Source of the DNA: Marthasterias glacialis
Lineage: Eukaryota > Echinodermata > Asteroidea > Forcipulatida > Asteriidae
Direction of reading: 5' to 3'
Assembly (NCBI GenBank): GCA_911728455.2
Contig: OU452224.1
Span: forward strand, 28,016,187-28,080,186
DNA length: 64,000 nucleotides
Below are positions 62,630 through 64,000 of the stretch, piece by piece; positions within the stretch are counted from its first letter, which is position 1; each line of letters starts with the position of its first letter. Made by a program: the position numbers and the translations under genes. The notes below the pieces were generated by a model. It saw nothing but the letters and a program-made list of their open reading frames with translations. It made no database searches and had not been told where the DNA came from.

Positions 62630-62826
62630 GGTCCAATTTCATAGTGTTGCTTAAGCAAACAATAGTGGTGAACAATTTCCTGCTAAGCAGAAATGAGCAG
62701 GAGACCAGTCAAACGTTGTATATGTGACATGGTAGTTTGGCAGGTAACCTTATTCTGATAAGTAGAATGGTGTTATTCTGATAAGTAGAATGGTGTTGTG
62801 CTTAAGCAGTTCTATGAATTTGGCCC
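62630..62826. mobile_element. Miniature element with GG(C/T)CCAATTTCATA ends
   Basis: Paralogue of 46,132-46,305 at the same place in the duplicated flank. The ends are GGTCCAATTTCATAGTGTTG and, inverted, GGCCAAATTCATAGAACTG. Confidence 0.7.
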
Positions 62827-63371
62827 CTGTTTCGCAGTCCAAAACGTTGAATATTATCAATAACACCAGGTGAGTCTGGATAAAACGAACATCATACTCT
62901 ATTCAATTCTCGTTTAAGACGTTGCTAAGATTCGTATCTTAACACAGTTTTGATTGTTTCTATTTTCTTCCCTTTTTTTGCATAAAGGTCAACACAAACC
63001 TTGTCTTTATTTGGTTACAAAAAATGTAAATCCGCCTACGAAGTGTAGGAAGTATTTTTTCATCGCTAGTTACTCTATTTTATTTAGAATTTTTTAAACA
63101 CACCAAGTTTTAAGGAAGTTTAAAATTACGCATTTATTCAAGAAACGGTCTCAAATCCTTCAATATGCCATTATCTTCATTAGCTCTATTTTGTTTATCT
63201 CATTTCTCATTTAATTATTTCAACAAAAGGATCTAAAACAAAGCTCGACATCTTGATGTTGACATCCTCTTAATTTATTTATACTACTACTATTACCACA
63301 AGAATGACTTAAAGACTGCAATATTATGACATTAGCATGACAAACACTTTATTTAAATAATGGTCCATGAC

Positions 63372-63545
63372 GCCGGTGTGGAAAGAGATTCTGTCCGGCA
63401 GGAGATTCTGTCCGAGCTAGCATACGGTGAATTGTGTACTAACTCCTTCTGATAGCGCCCTCTTTTGAATAAACTCCTCCAGCCCACGTTAATTTACCGT
63501 ATGGTGGACACATTACCCTAGGACAGAATACCCTATGACAGCGGC
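63372..63545. mobile_element. Miniature element with GCCG..TGT ... ATTCTGTCC ends
   Basis: Paralogue of 46,854-47,023 at the same place in the duplicated flank, with the same interior (ATAGCGCCCTCTTTTG). Confidence 0.7.
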
Positions 63546-64000
63546 ATGCTTCTTAGTAAAAGTATTTAGCTAATCCATGTTCCTATGCATGTCACCCAAG
63601 TGCAGAGGGTTGTATTCAACATAAAAGCAATAACATTTATACTAGGTTGATTTAACTTCTTTCCTTTATTATTTGAAAAAAATTAATTTCTCCGATGAAA
63701 ATGTCGGGACAGGTTTAAAAAAAATCGGGACAGGTTTTATAATAATAAGAATAACAACGGGTATTTCAAATGCGCCATTCCATCTTAATAAATTGCTTAT
63801 AAATCCTGATAGTGGTTATATACATATGTTAGTCCAAAAGGTGCTTTTTATCGCTATAGCCTATAAAATTATAGCGAAAAATGAAATACTAATTTCTGTT
63901 ATGTTTGGTGGTTGGATTATTAAAATGCTCATTGCTATGGTGACCTTTAAAATATATTTGCAAATATTTGCAATTTCACAAAATATTATCGCAAAAATCG

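Larger units (their letters stand above)
62000..64000. repeat. Segmental duplication: 5' flank of gene E (paired with 5' flank of gene B)
   Basis: Collinear with 45,524-47,960 upstream of gene B, without the TTAA transposon of that copy. It includes a local duplication (ATTCTGATAAGTAGAATGGT, twice, at 62,752-62,795). It ends in the start of the TTTGCAAATATTTGC repeat (63,945-64,000), cut by the window. No gene seen. Confidence 0.85.

Overview
The window is animal nuclear DNA, AT-rich and full of short transposons and SINEs, with no bacterial features. It most likely comes from an invertebrate deuterostome, and an echinoderm is my best guess. That rests on tRNA-derived SINEs and foldback families that look like ones I associate with echinoderm genomes, and on a cluster of immunoglobulin-superfamily (IgSF) receptors. 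The species assignment is inference.

The coding content is one gene family, all on the minus strand: five receptor genes and one wrecked, chimeric copy. They are gene A (1-1186, 3' end outside the window), pseudogene P (33.8-36.15 kb, with a 5' relic at 40.3 kb), gene B (43.66-45.52 kb), gene C (52.85-54.64 kb), gene D (56.84-58.65 kb) and gene E (60.88-62.00 kb). Each intact gene is one uninterrupted ORF running from signal peptide through two Ig domains, a Ser/Thr/Pro-rich stalk and one transmembrane helix into a cytoplasmic tail. Two ectodomain types occur. Type I (A, C, D) begins MYP or MYL and has a six-cysteine first domain. Type II (B, E) has the MFLLILVMTLICG signal peptide. Two tail types also occur. 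The long tail (B, C, D, and presumably A) carries three tyrosine motifs: SMYAVV, L(V/I)YADL and TVYADI, which fit ITIM, ITIM and ITSM consensus. The short tail (E, decayed in P) carries VAYEEV and SSYQEL. B joins a type II head to the long tail, so heads and tails have been recombined. By analogy with vertebrate leukocyte receptors these would be phosphatase-recruiting inhibitory receptors on immune cells, but that role is inference.

Layout: 1-3.0 kb holds gene A and its 5' flank. 3.03-31.19 kb is an unbroken 28-kb satellite with a 27-bp monomer, almost no G on the + strand, nested higher-order repeats including a 5,405-bp tandem duplication, and three copies of a 68-bp boundary sequence. 31.3-40.1 kb holds AT-rich sequence, small foldback elements, pseudogene P with about 21 copies of a 78-bp stalk-coding repeat, a tRNA-Leu-like SINE, and two tandem inverted-repeat elements full of ETS-like palindromes. 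40.1-64 kb holds genes B to E separated by duplicated flanks: the 3' flanks of B and C are copies of each other, and so are the 5' flanks of B and E, with a diverged version 5' of A. Several miniature transposons sit in these flanks.

The most unusual content is the modular receptor family (interchangeable heads and tails, stalk repeats in very different copy number, no introns within the coding region) lying beside a very large and recently rearranged satellite.
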